64,000 nt of DNA from Hungatella sp. UBA5385. Its GTDB lineage: Bacteria > Bacillota > Clostridia > Lachnospirales > Lachnospiraceae. Shown here in pieces: positions 8,644 to 17,163 of this stretch. The position numbers were made by a program, and so were the translations under genes. The stretch is from NCBI GenBank assembly GCA_002409995.1, contig DHOR01000028.1:1-64000 (forward strand). Direction: 5' to 3'. Every line of letters starts with the position of its first letter. Position 1 is the stretch's first letter. The notes under the pieces were generated by a model. That model ran no database searches. It saw only the letters and a program-made list of their open reading frames with translations, and was not told the origin of the DNA.

Positions 8644-9273
8644 TTGGAATTGATGTTTAAAACTCAATGGAATAAGAGGGCTGCCAGATGTCTGGCTGTA
8701 ATCGTATTGGCAATGGGAGTTATCTGCTCTTCCGGAACAACCGGGTATGCTTCCAGCACTACAGGACCTGGTATTAATATGAAGGCTCCTGTCAGCAGAC
8801 CTTCAACCAATGGTGTTACCATTTACGTAAGTAAGAACAGCAGCATCCTGACTCTGAAGCAGCATGGAGTGGAGATCGGTACTTATCCGGTGACTATGGG
8901 GGCTGAGTCCTCAGCAGGAACAAAAAGCGTTGAAGGTGATTTAAGAACTCCAAGCGGAGAGTTTTATATATGCACAAGGAATGATAAGAGCATTGCTTAT
9001 CTGTCCCTTGGATTGTCATATCCTACAGTGAAGGATGCAGAACGGGGATATGCAGATGGTATTATCAGCGAGGCAGAACGTGATGCCATTATTACTGCAC
9101 ACAAGGAAAAGAAACAGCCACCGTGGGATACTGCTCTTGGCGGTGCCATTATGATTCATGGCTGCAGGGAAGATCAAAAACCAACTCATGGATGCGTTGC
9201 TGTAGATAATAGTGTTATGGATGTGCTGTGGTCATATTGTAATCTGGGAGTGCCGGTTACAGTTGGACCGTAA
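8644..9273 (+). CDS. secreted L,D-transpeptidase (YkuD fold), YafK-like motif
   Basis: A 209-residue exported protein: basic N-terminus, hydrophobic segment (about 16-36), then a YkuD catalytic domain. The active-site region reads IMIHG and, 10 residues on, HGCVAV with the nucleophilic cysteine. Classical L,D-transpeptidases have GC[IV]R; the alanine after GCV is more like the YafK/DpaA subgroup, some members of which hydrolyse rather than form peptidoglycan cross-links. Likely acts on the cell wall. The start is uncertain: TTG at 8644 is 4 nt after GGGAG, while ATG at 8653 is 13 nt away. A strong terminator follows. Confidence 0.82.
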   Translation: MELMFKTQWNKRAARCLAVIVLAMGVICSSGTTGYASSTTGPGINMKAPVSRPSTNGVTIYVSKNSSILTLKQHGVEIGTYPVTMGAESSAGTKSVEGDLRTPSGEFYICTRNDKSIAYLSLGLSYPTVKDAERGYADGIISEAERDAIITAHKEKKQPPWDTALGGAIMIHGCREDQKPTHGCVAVDNSVMDVLWSYCNLGVPVTVGP

Positions 9274-9299
9274 TAAAGTAAAATATTTGTAATAGTAGT

Positions 9300-9340
9300 C
9301 CCCGAATACACGGTTTAGCCGGGTATTTGGGGAGTTTTTT
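9300..9340 (+). terminator. intrinsic terminator after the L,D-transpeptidase gene
   Basis: Stem 9300-9309 (CCCCGAATAC) pairs with 9323-9332 (GTATTTGGGG, one G-U), with an inner CGG/CCG pairing, then AG and TTTTTT. It isolates the next gene, which has its own promoter. Confidence 0.85.
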
Positions 9341-9352
9341 CATGGGGAATCC

Positions 9353-9381
9353 TTGTAATATGGGTACCTTTGTACTATAAT
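9353..9381 (+). promoter_or_regulatory. sigma-70 promoter of the aminotransferase gene
   Basis: TTGTAA (9353-9358), exactly 17 bp, TATAAT (9376-9381). Transcription would begin near 9388, only about 4 nt before an ATG at 9392. That leaves no room for a ribosome-binding site there and decides in favour of the ATG at 9425. Confidence 0.75.
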
Positions 9382-9424
9382 AACATACATTATGAAAACT
9401 TTAGATAACGAGGTAATTGAGGAC

Positions 9425-10597
9425 ATGCAGTTTGCTAAGAGAATGGATCATTTTGGAGAAGGAATTTTTTCAAAATTACTTGAGATTAAGAGGCAGAAGG
9501 AAGAGCGGGGAGAGACAGTCATTGATCTAAGTATCGGTGCACCTAATATTCCTCCTGCGAAGCATATCAGAGATGCCTTGTGCCAGGCAGCAGCTGAGCC
9601 TGAAAACTATATTTATGCCATCAGTGACAGGAAGGAGCTTCTCTCTGCAGTTTCAGAATGGTATGACAGAAGATATGGAGTGGAGATTGATCCTGATACA
9701 GAAGTCTGCTCTTTACTGGGCTCTCAGGAGGGACTTGCTCATATTGCCCTGTCTATTGTAGATGATCATGATATCGTGCTGGTTCCGGACCCCTGCTATC
9801 CTGTATTTGCAGATGGACCTATGTTAGCCGGTGCTGATTTATATTATATGACTCAGAAAAAAGAAAATGGATATATGATTGATTTTCGGGATATTCCTGA
9901 AGAGGTTGCTAAGAAAGCCAAATTCATGATAGTTTCCTATCCCAATAATCCAACCACTGTCATGGCTCCTGACAGCTTCTATGAGGAGCTGATTGCATTT
10001 GCCAAAAAGTATCAGATAATAGTGCTTCATGACAATGCATACAGTGAGCTGGTTTTTGATGGGAAAACATGCGGAAGCTTTCTGCGTTTTCCAGGAGCAA
10101 AAGAGATTGGAGTGGAATTTAATTCTCTGTCTAAAACATATGGGCTGGCAGGGGCAAGAATCGGATTCTGTATTGGAAACAGCCAGATAGTAAGTCAGTT
10201 GAAGAATCTTAAGTCCAATATGGATTATGGAATGTTTCTTCCGATTCAAAAAGCTGCCATTGCTGCTATTACAGGAGATCAGGAATGTGTCAAAACTACC
10301 TGTAAGGCATATGAGAAAAGGCGGGATGCTCTCTGTGAAAATATGAGCGCTGTTGGCTGGAAGATGGACAAGCCTGCAGCTACTATGTTTGTATGGGCTA
10401 AGATTCCGGAGGGATTTGAAGATTCTATGGAATTTGCTCTGGAACTGGTGGAGAAGTCGGGAGTTTTAGTAACTCCGGGTAGTGCTTTTGGTCCATCAGG
10501 AGAAGGATATGCCAGACTTGCACTTGTTCAGGATGAGGATAAGCTGGTGATGGCTGCCAGACTCATTGAGGAAAGCGGCATATTAAAGAGGTCTTAA
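9425..10597 (+). CDS. PLP aminotransferase, LL-diaminopimelate-aminotransferase-like
   Basis: A 390-residue fold-type I class I/II aminotransferase. Characteristic elements are LSIGAPNIPPA near the N-terminus, SYPNNPT, the D-N-A-Y pair, and NSLSKTYGLAGARIG with the PLP-binding lysine. The overall pattern (FAKRMDHFGEGIFSKLLE start) is that of DapL-related aminotransferases, but neighbours give no lysine-pathway context, so the amino donor and acceptor are uncertain. I place the start at 9425, behind GAGGAC and consistent with the family N-terminus; the upstream ATG at 9392 would be nearly leaderless. VanZ follows 5 nt after the stop, so they are probably co-transcribed. Confidence 0.85.
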   Translation: MQFAKRMDHFGEGIFSKLLEIKRQKEERGETVIDLSIGAPNIPPAKHIRDALCQAAAEPENYIYAISDRKELLSAVSEWYDRRYGVEIDPDTEVCSLLGSQEGLAHIALSIVDDHDIVLVPDPCYPVFADGPMLAGADLYYMTQKKENGYMIDFRDIPEEVAKKAKFMIVSYPNNPTTVMAPDSFYEELIAFAKKYQIIVLHDNAYSELVFDGKTCGSFLRFPGAKEIGVEFNSLSKTYGLAGARIGFCIGNSQIVSQLKNLKSNMDYGMFLPIQKAAIAAITGDQECVKTTCKAYEKRRDALCENMSAVGWKMDKPAATMFVWAKIPEGFEDSMEFALELVEKSGVLVTPGSAFGPSGEGYARLALVQDEDKLVMAARLIEESGILKRS

Positions 10598-10602
10598 TAA
10601 TT

Positions 10603-11064
10603 ATGAAGAAGAAAATATGGAGTATTATCCTGATTGTATATGTTTTGTTTGTGTTTTCAAACTCTATGAAACCTTCGGATTTATCATCTGTAGAGAGCGG
10701 AGCTGTGCTTCGGATGGTGGTTACAGTACTGCAGTCTGCAGGTCTGGGCGGTTTGGGAATTACAGAACATTTTATCAGGAAAGCGGCTCATTTTTCAGAA
10801 TATACATTGTATGGAATCCTGTTATTTCAAACATTGAGAACTTATAAGCTGCCTGTTGACAGGCAGTGGCTGGTTCATGGAATTGCAGGATTTTTAGTGC
10901 CATTTACAGATGAGACAATTCAGCTGTTTGTAGAAGGCAGATCGGGTCAGATCAGCGATGTGTGGCTGGACTGCAGTGGAGTGGTATTTGGAACTGTGTT
11001 ATTTATCTTTTGTTTGTGGTGGAAAAAACAGTCAGGAGCGAAAAGGGTTGGTAAGAAATTATAA
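10603..11064 (+). CDS. VanZ-like membrane protein
   Basis: A 153-residue protein with about four membrane segments and the VanZ-family signature: FSNSM near the N-terminus, KAAHFSEYTLYG, and DETIQLFVEGRSGQISDVWLDCSG. VanZ homologs occur widely in Clostridia and are linked to low-level glycopeptide resistance in enterococci, but most are uncharacterised; no other van gene is present. The 3' end overlaps the start of truA by 17 bp, so they form one operon with the upstream aminotransferase. Confidence 0.85.
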   Translation: MKKKIWSIILIVYVLFVFSNSMKPSDLSSVESGAVLRMVVTVLQSAGLGGLGITEHFIRKAAHFSEYTLYGILLFQTLRTYKLPVDRQWLVHGIAGFLVPFTDETIQLFVEGRSGQISDVWLDCSGVVFGTVLFIFCLWWKKQSGAKRVGKKL

Positions 11065-11794
11065 AATAATTCTTCAATATGATGGAAGCAGATATGATGG
11101 GTGGCAGAAGCAGGGCAATACAGAGAAAACCGTACAGGGGAAGCTGGAGCAGGTACTAGAGCGTTTATCAGGATCGCCTGTGGTAGTACATGGATCAGGG
11201 AGAACCGATGCAGGTGTTCATGCCCATGGTCAGACTGCTAATTTTCATATGGAGACAGAACTTTCGGAGAAGGAGCTGATGCAGTATCTCAATCAGTATC
11301 TTCCGGAGGATATTGAGGTGTTATCTCTGGATATTGTGAAGGACCGGTTTCACAGCAGGCTTAATGCTGTGGAGAAAACCTATGTCTATCATATAGAGAT
11401 GGGACCTAAAAAGGATGTATTTCAAAGGAAATATATCTATGGGCTTGGAAAAGAACTGGATATTGAACGGATGGAAGAGGCTGCTGTTTCTCTTATGGGC
11501 AGCCATGATTTTAAAAGCTTTTGTGCAAATAAGAAAATGAAGAAGTCCACGGTCAGGACTCTGACAGATATTTCTTTTTGCCAAAAAGGAACGAAGCTGA
11601 CAGTTTCTTATACAGGTGATGGATTTTTGCATCATATGGTGAGAATTCTTATGGGAACCTTGATTGAAGTGGGACTTGGAGAGAGAAAACCAGAGGAAAT
11701 GAAGGAGATTCTGTTAAAAGAAGACCGGCAGGCAGCTGGATATACAGCACCGGCTGAAGGGTTATTTCTGGAGAGGGTGGTGTATGATGACTGA
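11048..11794 (+). CDS. truA: tRNA pseudouridine(38-40) synthase TruA
   Basis: A 248-residue enzyme that isomerises uridines 38-40 in the tRNA anticodon arm. The catalytic aspartate lies in SGRTDAGVHAHGQ; other hallmarks are YDGSRYDGWQKQ at the N-terminus, FHSRLNA, and FLHHMVRILMGTLIEVG. I place the start at TTG 11048, preceded by AGGAG 8 nt upstream and giving the usual TruA N-terminus (VRNYKIILQYDG). An ATG further upstream (10958) would fuse non-homologous sequence read from the VanZ gene. It overlaps both VanZ (17 bp) and the downstream cation transporter (11 bp). Confidence 0.95.
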   Translation: MVRNYKIILQYDGSRYDGWQKQGNTEKTVQGKLEQVLERLSGSPVVVHGSGRTDAGVHAHGQTANFHMETELSEKELMQYLNQYLPEDIEVLSLDIVKDRFHSRLNAVEKTYVYHIEMGPKKDVFQRKYIYGLGKELDIERMEEAAVSLMGSHDFKSFCANKKMKKSTVRTLTDISFCQKGTKLTVSYTGDGFLHHMVRILMGTLIEVGLGERKPEEMKEILLKEDRQAAGYTAPAEGLFLERVVYDD

Positions 11795-12965
11795 CTTTCT
11801 GGTGAAAATGTTTGTGAAAGACTATGAAAATACAGAAGATGCACAGGTCAGAACCAGATATGGTTTAATGGCCAGTTCCGTGGGAATCTTCTGTAATGTT
11901 CTGCTGTTTCTGACTAAGCTGCTGATTGGACTTCTGGTTAACAGTATTTCGGTTATGGCGGATGCATTTAACAATTTATCCGATGCGGCTTCTTCAATTA
12001 TCGCTTTTATAGGAGTGAAGATAGCAGGTAAGCCGGCTGATGAGGAACATCCATTTGGTCATGGCAGGATAGAATATATATCAGCTTTTATTGTGGCATT
12101 TATTGTTATTCAGGTAGGATTTTCCCTGTTTAAAACATCTCTGGGCAAGGTTTTACACCCTGAGGAAATGATATTTAATGAAGTATCTGTGGTGATTCTG
12201 TTTTTATCCGTAGGTGTGAAGCTGTGGATGGCAATATTTAACAGAAAACTGGATAAGAGAATTAACTCCTCTGTCATGAGAGCCACTTCTGCAGATTCTC
12301 TGGGAGATGTGGTAACAACGTCTGCCACTATATTTTCTATTCTTGTTTATGGTATAATGGGGTATAATATAGATGGAATCGTGGGAGTGATTGTGTCTGT
12401 CCTTGTCATGTGGGCAGGTATCAGTATAGCCAAGGATACATTGGCGCCTCTCATTGGAGAACCGATAGATCCCAAGCTGTACCGGGAGATATCTGACTTT
12501 GTGGAAGGTTATGATGGAATCGTTGGAAGCCATGATCTGATCGTACATAACTACGGTCCATCAAGAAGTATGGCTTCTATTCATGCTGAAGTGCCTAATG
12601 ATGTGAATGTGGAAGTTTCCCATGAGATTATTGATAAAATTGAAAAGGAAGCCCAGAGGCATTTTGGGATTTTTCTTGTGATCCATATGGACCCTATTGA
12701 AACAAAGGACAGCAAGGTAAAAGAATTCCGCAGTATGGTGAAGGCCATTATAGAAAAAGTTGATTCTAAGGTGTCTTTTCATGATTTTCGGGTAGTGGAA
12801 GGGGAAAAACAGGTCAATCTAATATTTGATCTGGTAGTTCCCAGAGATTATGATGAAGAGAAGAGAGAAGCGTTAAGAGCAGAAATTACCAAATGGATAA
12901 CTGAGAAGGATGAAAGGTGCTGTCTTGTCATAACTGTTGAGAGCAGTTTTGTTGTGGAACAATAA
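11784..12965 (+). CDS. cation diffusion facilitator transporter
   Basis: A 393-residue CDF/ZnT-type antiporter. Six membrane segments carry the metal site: D-x3-D-like pattern in MADAFNNLSDAASS and SADSLGDVVTTSA, with HPFGHGRIEY after the second pair. A cytoplasmic dimerisation domain follows (about 215-300) and then a further C-terminal extension (about 300-390). CDF proteins export Zn2+, Mn2+, Fe2+ or Co2+; the metal cannot be stated with certainty from these residues. It starts inside truA, and SD-like GGAGAGGGTGG precedes the ATG pair at 11784/11787. Confidence 0.9.
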   Translation: MMTDFLVKMFVKDYENTEDAQVRTRYGLMASSVGIFCNVLLFLTKLLIGLLVNSISVMADAFNNLSDAASSIIAFIGVKIAGKPADEEHPFGHGRIEYISAFIVAFIVIQVGFSLFKTSLGKVLHPEEMIFNEVSVVILFLSVGVKLWMAIFNRKLDKRINSSVMRATSADSLGDVVTTSATIFSILVYGIMGYNIDGIVGVIVSVLVMWAGISIAKDTLAPLIGEPIDPKLYREISDFVEGYDGIVGSHDLIVHNYGPSRSMASIHAEVPNDVNVEVSHEIIDKIEKEAQRHFGIFLVIHMDPIETKDSKVKEFRSMVKAIIEKVDSKVSFHDFRVVEGEKQVNLIFDLVVPRDYDEEKREALRAEITKWITEKDERCCLVITVESSFVVEQ

Positions 12966-13042
12966 GGAAATAAAAATATTTCCAGATTATGCAATAAGAA
13001 GACAGTATCCTGCATTAACTTAGTAGAAAGGAAATCGGCTCC

Positions 13043-13618
13043 ATGTTATTTATGGGAATGATGAACCTTGATGGGCCTCAGGATTACGGCCGATTAAGCG
13101 ATGAGAAGCTTCTATTAAAAGTGGCTGAAGGTGATCAGGAAGCATTCAGTCAACTATATCAGAATACAGATCGGTCTATGTACAGTTTCATACTTTCTAT
13201 TGTAAAAAATCCCCCCGATGCAGAAGAGATTATGCAGGAGGCTTATCTGAAGATATGGACTTCAGCAGCAGGTTATAAGTCCCAGGGTAAGCCATTGGCA
13301 TGGATGTTTACCATTGCCCGTAATTTGTGTTATATGAAATTCCGGGAGCAGAAGCATGATTCTGATATTACAATTGACGATTTAACAGGTGAAGAGTCGG
13401 GTGAAGTCTGTCCTCAGATAGAGCAGGCTGCAGATCGGATGGTTTTGATGTCCGCTCTTCAGATATTGAAGGAGGAGGAGCGTCAGATCGTTCTTCTTCA
13501 TGTTACAGCAGGATTGAAGCACAGAGAGATTGCAGCCAGCTTACAGATACCACTGGCTACAGCTTTATCTAAATACAACCGTGCTATGAAGAAATTAGAG
13601 AATTACTTAAAGGAATAA
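13043..13618 (+). CDS. ECF-type RNA polymerase sigma factor
   Basis: A 191-residue sigma factor with region 2 (DAEEIMQEAYLKIW, then GKPLAWMFTIARNLCYM) and region 4.2 (GLKHREIAASLQI, then YNRAMKKLENYL), lacking regions 1.1 and 3, as in extracytoplasmic-function sigmas. The gene lies just upstream of a membrane protein with an RsgI-like extracellular domain, which is very probably its cognate anti-sigma factor. It probably directs a cell-envelope or polysaccharide response and its own operon. Region 4 reads TALSKYNRAMKK where many ECF sigmas have VKSRLSRARKKL. AAAGGA lies 11 nt before the ATG at 13043; the nearby ATGs at 13052, 13058 and 13061 are alternatives. Confidence 0.88.
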   Translation: MLFMGMMNLDGPQDYGRLSDEKLLLKVAEGDQEAFSQLYQNTDRSMYSFILSIVKNPPDAEEIMQEAYLKIWTSAAGYKSQGKPLAWMFTIARNLCYMKFREQKHDSDITIDDLTGEESGEVCPQIEQAADRMVLMSALQILKEEERQIVLLHVTAGLKHREIAASLQIPLATALSKYNRAMKKLENYLKE

Positions 13619-13675
13619 AGGATCAAAAATAAGGGAGATCAAAAGAAACTTCCGGATGAAAGGAGCAGATGTCGT

Positions 13676-15154
13676 ATGGCTGCACTGGAACGCAGACAAC
13701 TAAGCAGAAAACAGATAGAAGCACATTTAAAGTCAGCCATTGCGGACCTGACTCCCAACGTGCTGGATTCTATTGATTTAAGCACCAGACAGATGAGTGC
13801 AGAGGAGGCACAGCAGGAGCAGACTGGTAAGAGCTCCAATGTAGTATTCCTCCGACGTGTCCGTGCATTTACAGCAGCAGCGGCAGCCTGTCTCTGTCTG
13901 GTAATAGGAGCAGGCGGAATCTATACCTATCAGAATGGTAAGGTGGATTCTGTCATAGGAATTGATGTTAATCCAAGTGTGGAATTGTCAGTGAACCGGA
14001 AGAACCGTGTATTAGCTGCAATTCCCCTTAATGATGATGCTAAAGTTATTATGGATGATATGGATTTGAAAGGAACTGATCTCAATGTTGCAGTCAATGC
14101 AGTGATTGGTTCTATGGTGACTCATGGATTTCTGGACGATCTGGATAATGCAATTTTAGTCACTGTTACCAATGACAGTATCAGCAAGGCTACAGCCTTG
14201 CGCACCAATGTGGTCAATGATATTCAGAGCACCCTTATGGAGAATCAGGTGGAAGCTGTAGTATATGATCAGCAGGTGATTCAGGAGGATGCAGTGAAGG
14301 AGCTGGCTGACCAGTACCAGATATCCTATGGAAAGGCATATTTTTTAAAGGAATTAATCGAACAGAACGATTCACTGTCTATGACAGATATGGATGAATT
14401 GTCTGCCCTTACGATGGAAGAGATTGCCAGAGAGATTACAGAGCGTTCCTATGCAGTAGGAGGTCTCACTAAAGTAACAGAGGAGACATCAGCAACAAGT
14501 GCTGAAGCAGCTACTGTGCCTAAGACACAGGCATCCACTGCTCAGGAGACTACAACTACAGCGCCTGAGACAACAGAGACAGAGCCTGAGACTACAGCTC
14601 CTGTTACAGAACCTCAGACAACTCAGCCTCCTCAGACAACACCTCCTGTTATGACCACTGAAGCACCTACTACTCAGGTACAGGAAGATGTGGCGCCAGA
14701 GAAGGTTAAGATTGATTATGTGGATTATGAAAACGGCGTAGTGATCGTAAACTTTAAAACTAAGGTGAAGTGGAAGAATCCTACTGTTTCAGTGAAGGAT
14801 GAAGAGGGCAATACTTACTCTGCAATGGTTGGAGATATGGATTCTTCATTTTGTGAGATATTAGTTTCAGGGCTTGATGGCGGTAAGAAGTATACTTTTG
14901 TATTAGGTGGTGTTAGCCCGAAGAATGGAAAGCAGACAACTGCCAGAGGAACCTTTGAAACTCCCATTATCGGTGATGGTCAGGCAGATGATGTAACTAC
15001 AGAACCTGAAGAGACAGAACCTCCAACAACCCAGGAAGAGCAGGAAACCCCGCCTCCAGTGATAACAGAGAAGCCGCTGGAGAGTGAGACACCTCCTCCC
15101 ACCATGGAATCAAAGACTGCAGAGCAGCCTGCTTCTGTATCTCAGGAGGGATAA
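13676..15154 (+). CDS. RsgI-like transmembrane anti-sigma factor with Pro/Thr-rich linkers
   Basis: A 492-residue type II-like membrane protein. The cytosolic N-terminus (1-60) presumably binds the sigma factor, and one membrane segment spans about 63-85. The extracellular part begins with an RsgI middle-domain pattern (IGIDVNPSVELSVNRKNRVL, residues 94-113, extending to about 260), then a Thr/Pro/Glu linker (about 270-340, e.g. TTAPETTETEPETTAPV), a fibronectin-III-like domain (about 345-432, with YTFVLGGVSPKNGKQTT), and a second PT-rich tail. RsgI proteins of clostridia sense polysaccharides through C-terminal modules; here the module is FN3-like rather than a carbohydrate-binding domain. 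The gene sits 57 nt after the sigma gene. Confidence 0.8.
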   Translation: MAALERRQLSRKQIEAHLKSAIADLTPNVLDSIDLSTRQMSAEEAQQEQTGKSSNVVFLRRVRAFTAAAAACLCLVIGAGGIYTYQNGKVDSVIGIDVNPSVELSVNRKNRVLAAIPLNDDAKVIMDDMDLKGTDLNVAVNAVIGSMVTHGFLDDLDNAILVTVTNDSISKATALRTNVVNDIQSTLMENQVEAVVYDQQVIQEDAVKELADQYQISYGKAYFLKELIEQNDSLSMTDMDELSALTMEEIAREITERSYAVGGLTKVTEETSATSAEAATVPKTQASTAQETTTTAPETTETEPETTAPVTEPQTTQPPQTTPPVMTTEAPTTQVQEDVAPEKVKIDYVDYENGVVIVNFKTKVKWKNPTVSVKDEEGNTYSAMVGDMDSSFCEILVSGLDGGKKYTFVLGGVSPKNGKQTTARGTFETPIIGDGQADDVTTEPEETEPPTTQEEQETPPPVITEKPLESETPPPTMESKTAEQPASVSQEG

Positions 15155-15196
15155 AAGGATTATATCAGACAGAGTGAAAAAAATTAAGAAATGTAC

Positions 15197-15225
15197 TTGA
15201 CGAAGAGTGGAGTCTATAGTATAAT
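15197..15225 (+). promoter_or_regulatory. sigma-70 promoter of tRNA-Gln
   Basis: TTGACG (15197-15202), 17 bp, TATAAT (15220-15225), about 16 nt before the mature tRNA. This is near-consensus, as expected for a stable RNA gene. Confidence 0.85.
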
Positions 15226-15241
15226 ATCAACGTTGCGTTAA

Positions 15242-15313
15242 TGGGCTATCGCCAAATGGTAAGGCAACGGACTCTGACTCCGTCATTTCAAGGTTCGAAT
15301 CCTTGTAGCCCAG
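15242..15313 (+). tRNA. tRNA-Gln (CUG anticodon)
   Basis: A 72-nt cloverleaf. The acceptor TGGGCTA (15242-15248) pairs with TAGCCCA (15306-15312), with discriminator G15313. The D-stem is GCC/GGC, the anticodon stem ACGGA/TCCGT with loop CTCTGAC giving anticodon CTG, and the T-stem CAAGG/CCTTG with loop TTCGAAT. CCA is not encoded. The sequence is identical to the tRNA at 52923-52994. Confidence 0.96.
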
Positions 15314-15320
15314 CGAATAG

Positions 15321-15364
15321 AAAGCTTTTAAACTTGAGGAATCTCTTGTTTAAGAGCTTTTTTA
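15321..15364 (+). terminator. terminator after tRNA-Gln
   Basis: AAAGCTTTTAAAC pairs with GTTTAAGAGCTTT and is followed by TTTTTT, only 8 nt past the tRNA. Confidence 0.85.
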
Positions 15365-15381
15365 ATTTTATTAGTAATATT

Positions 15382-15408
15382 CCCGTTGCTTATTGCAGCG
15401 GGTTTTTT
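15382..15408 (+). terminator. second terminator-like hairpin
   Basis: CCCGTTGC (15382-15389) pairs with GCAGCGGG (15395-15402, one G-U) around TTATT, and is followed by TTTTTT. It backs up the preceding terminator. The rest of the gap to 15786 is AT-rich and holds only promoter- or operator-like sequence. Confidence 0.75.
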
Positions 15409-15528
15409 ATATTAATGGATGGAAAGGTGCTTTTTTCCCAATTAAAAAAAAAATTACCGTAATCATATGTCTGTTAATTTTAACCATATAGTCAGACGGT
15501 GTGATTACTTAGTATCTTAAAAAAACAA

Positions 15529-15689
15529 ACATGTTGTATTTGTAGTATCGAAAATGACAAAACAAAAACTACAAATATATACATAATTTACAAAAATATA
15601 ATAGTATATTGACTTTAAATATACAATATGATAGCATAAAGCCAACAAGTAAACACACGTGTTGTTTAAATAAAAGGATACATGTTGTA
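15529..15689. promoter_or_regulatory. repeated ACATGTTGTA elements upstream of the first liv operon
   Basis: ACATGTTGTA occurs at 15529-15538 and 15680-15689, and a close relative ACGTGTTGTT at 15657-15666 that overlaps the palindrome ACACGTGT (15655-15662). They flank a possible promoter with TTGACT at 15609-15614. Repetition around a promoter suggests binding sites for a regulator, perhaps the GntR-LacI protein encoded at 23486. Confidence 0.35.
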
Positions 15690-15786
15690 ATTTATTTTAG
15701 ATGAAAGGAGAGATATATACATAATTACTAAAGTTAAAAGAAGTTGTTTATGCAGCCATAAAATGTTTGAAAAGGAGAGGTATATT

Positions 15787-17142
15787 TTGAAAAAATTTAG
15801 AGGTGTAATTTTATCAATGGTAATAGGTCTGGCATTATCAGCATGTTCTGGTGCCGGCGGTGGAAAAGAAGCAGCTCCGACTCCAACAGGCGGGGGCACA
15901 ACGGAGTCAACCACAACTGCAGATTCAGCAAAAACTACAAATTCAACAGAAAAGGATACTATTAAAATCGGAGTAGCAGGCTGTATCACAGGAGCTAACG
16001 CAGAATCAGGAAGGCAAACTGTGGAGGGAGCGAAGCTTGCGGCTGAATATATCAATGAGAATGGTGGAATAGAGGCTTTTGGAGGCAAGAAGGTGGAACT
16101 TGTTTTAATTGATAACACAAGTGATCCCAATCAGTCTGCTCTTGCCCTCGAACGGGCACTGGATGCGAATCCTGATATTGTGGGGGTTGTGGGCAATCCC
16201 ACATCATCAGCATTATTGCCAATGCTGCCAATTCTTCAAAAGTATAAAGTTCCGGCCATCAGTTCCACAGCAGCAAATGCAGGAATTACAGAGCAAGGCT
16301 GTGAATTTATCTTTCAACCTACAGTAATCGGTTCACAACAAAGTGAGGTAATGATTGCATTTTTAAAGGATTTGGCTGTAAAAATGGGGAAAGATCCTGC
16401 TGAACTGCAGATCGGTATTGTATATGAGAACTCTTCCTGGGGGCAGGATGTTGCAAAGGGGCATAAGACTCTTTGCGAAGAAAACGGTTTAAAGGTTGGA
16501 ATTGAGGAAACATATCCTTCCAGCGGTTTGTCAGATGCAGGTCCTATTATTACCAAGCTGAAAAATGCAAAAGTGGATGTTCTTCTGGCAGCTACCTATG
16601 TTCCTGATACAAAGCTGTTAGTAAGCACCATGAATACTATGAATTATAAGCCTGTTATTATAGGAAGCGGCGGCGGTCTGGGTTGGCCAACTCTTTTCAA
16701 TGATATGGGGGAGGATACTACAGGAATCTGCTGTATTAATGCATGGTTATGGGATTCCTCTTTTGTACAGGCAAACAAAACCTTCTATGATGATATCCGT
16801 GTCCGCTATGAAGAGACACATGGCAATGAGTTTATGGGAGAGCAGGTAGGTCCTGCATTTATTAACACTATGATGATCAAAGATGCCATTGAAAATGGAA
16901 AGAGTCTTGATCCTGTTACAGTAAGAGATGAAGTATTAAAAATGACCGGTGAAAACAATGAGTGGTTTGCTCTGATTCATCCGGAAAGTGAGTTTAATGA
17001 AGCCGGCAGAAACGTAGGAAGTATAGGAAATCTTCCTCTTATGGGACAGTGGCAGGAGGGGCGGCTGCGTACAGTATTCCCGGGAGAATATGCTGAAAAA
17101 GCAGTTATAGATCCGTTGACGCTAAAGCCTCTGGGGAACTAA
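15787..17142 (+). CDS. branched-chain-amino-acid-type ABC transporter, substrate-binding lipoprotein
   Basis: A 451-residue type I periplasmic-binding-fold protein (Peripla_BP_6, LivJ-like). The lipoprotein signal peptide ends at LSAC (cysteine about residue 19). A Thr/Ser/Gly-rich tether follows, then IKIGVAGCITGANAESGRQ, typical of LivJ/AmiC binding proteins. I place the start at TTG 15787, behind AAAGGAGAGG; the upstream ATG at 15763 would add eight residues in front of the signal peptide. It heads an operon with permeases, ATPases, a dehydratase and an alcohol dehydrogenase, so the ligand may be a hydroxy or sugar acid rather than an amino acid (inference). Confidence 0.9.
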   Translation: MKKFRGVILSMVIGLALSACSGAGGGKEAAPTPTGGGTTESTTTADSAKTTNSTEKDTIKIGVAGCITGANAESGRQTVEGAKLAAEYINENGGIEAFGGKKVELVLIDNTSDPNQSALALERALDANPDIVGVVGNPTSSALLPMLPILQKYKVPAISSTAANAGITEQGCEFIFQPTVIGSQQSEVMIAFLKDLAVKMGKDPAELQIGIVYENSSWGQDVAKGHKTLCEENGLKVGIEETYPSSGLSDAGPIITKLKNAKVDVLLAATYVPDTKLLVSTMNTMNYKPVIIGSGGGLGWPTLFNDMGEDTTGICCINAWLWDSSFVQANKTFYDDIRVRYEETHGNEFMGEQVGPAFINTMMIKDAIENGKSLDPVTVRDEVLKMTGENNEWFALIHPESEFNEAGRNVGSIGNLPLMGQWQEGRLRTVFPGEYAEKAVIDPLTLKPLGN

Positions 17143-17163
17143 GCGGTAAGTCAAGGGACAAAG

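Noticed and set aside
9392..9424. Upstream ATG of the aminotransferase gene
   Set aside because: The consensus promoter at 9353-9381 would put it about 4 nt from the 5' end with no ribosome-binding site; the ATG at 9425 has one and matches the family N-terminus.
10958..11047. N-terminal extension of TruA
   Set aside because: It is VanZ coding sequence in another frame; a TTG with SD at 11048 gives the normal TruA length.
15241..15462. 73-residue reading frame over tRNA-Gln and its terminators
   Set aside because: It is the tRNA gene and hairpins read as protein; the sequence has no coding character.
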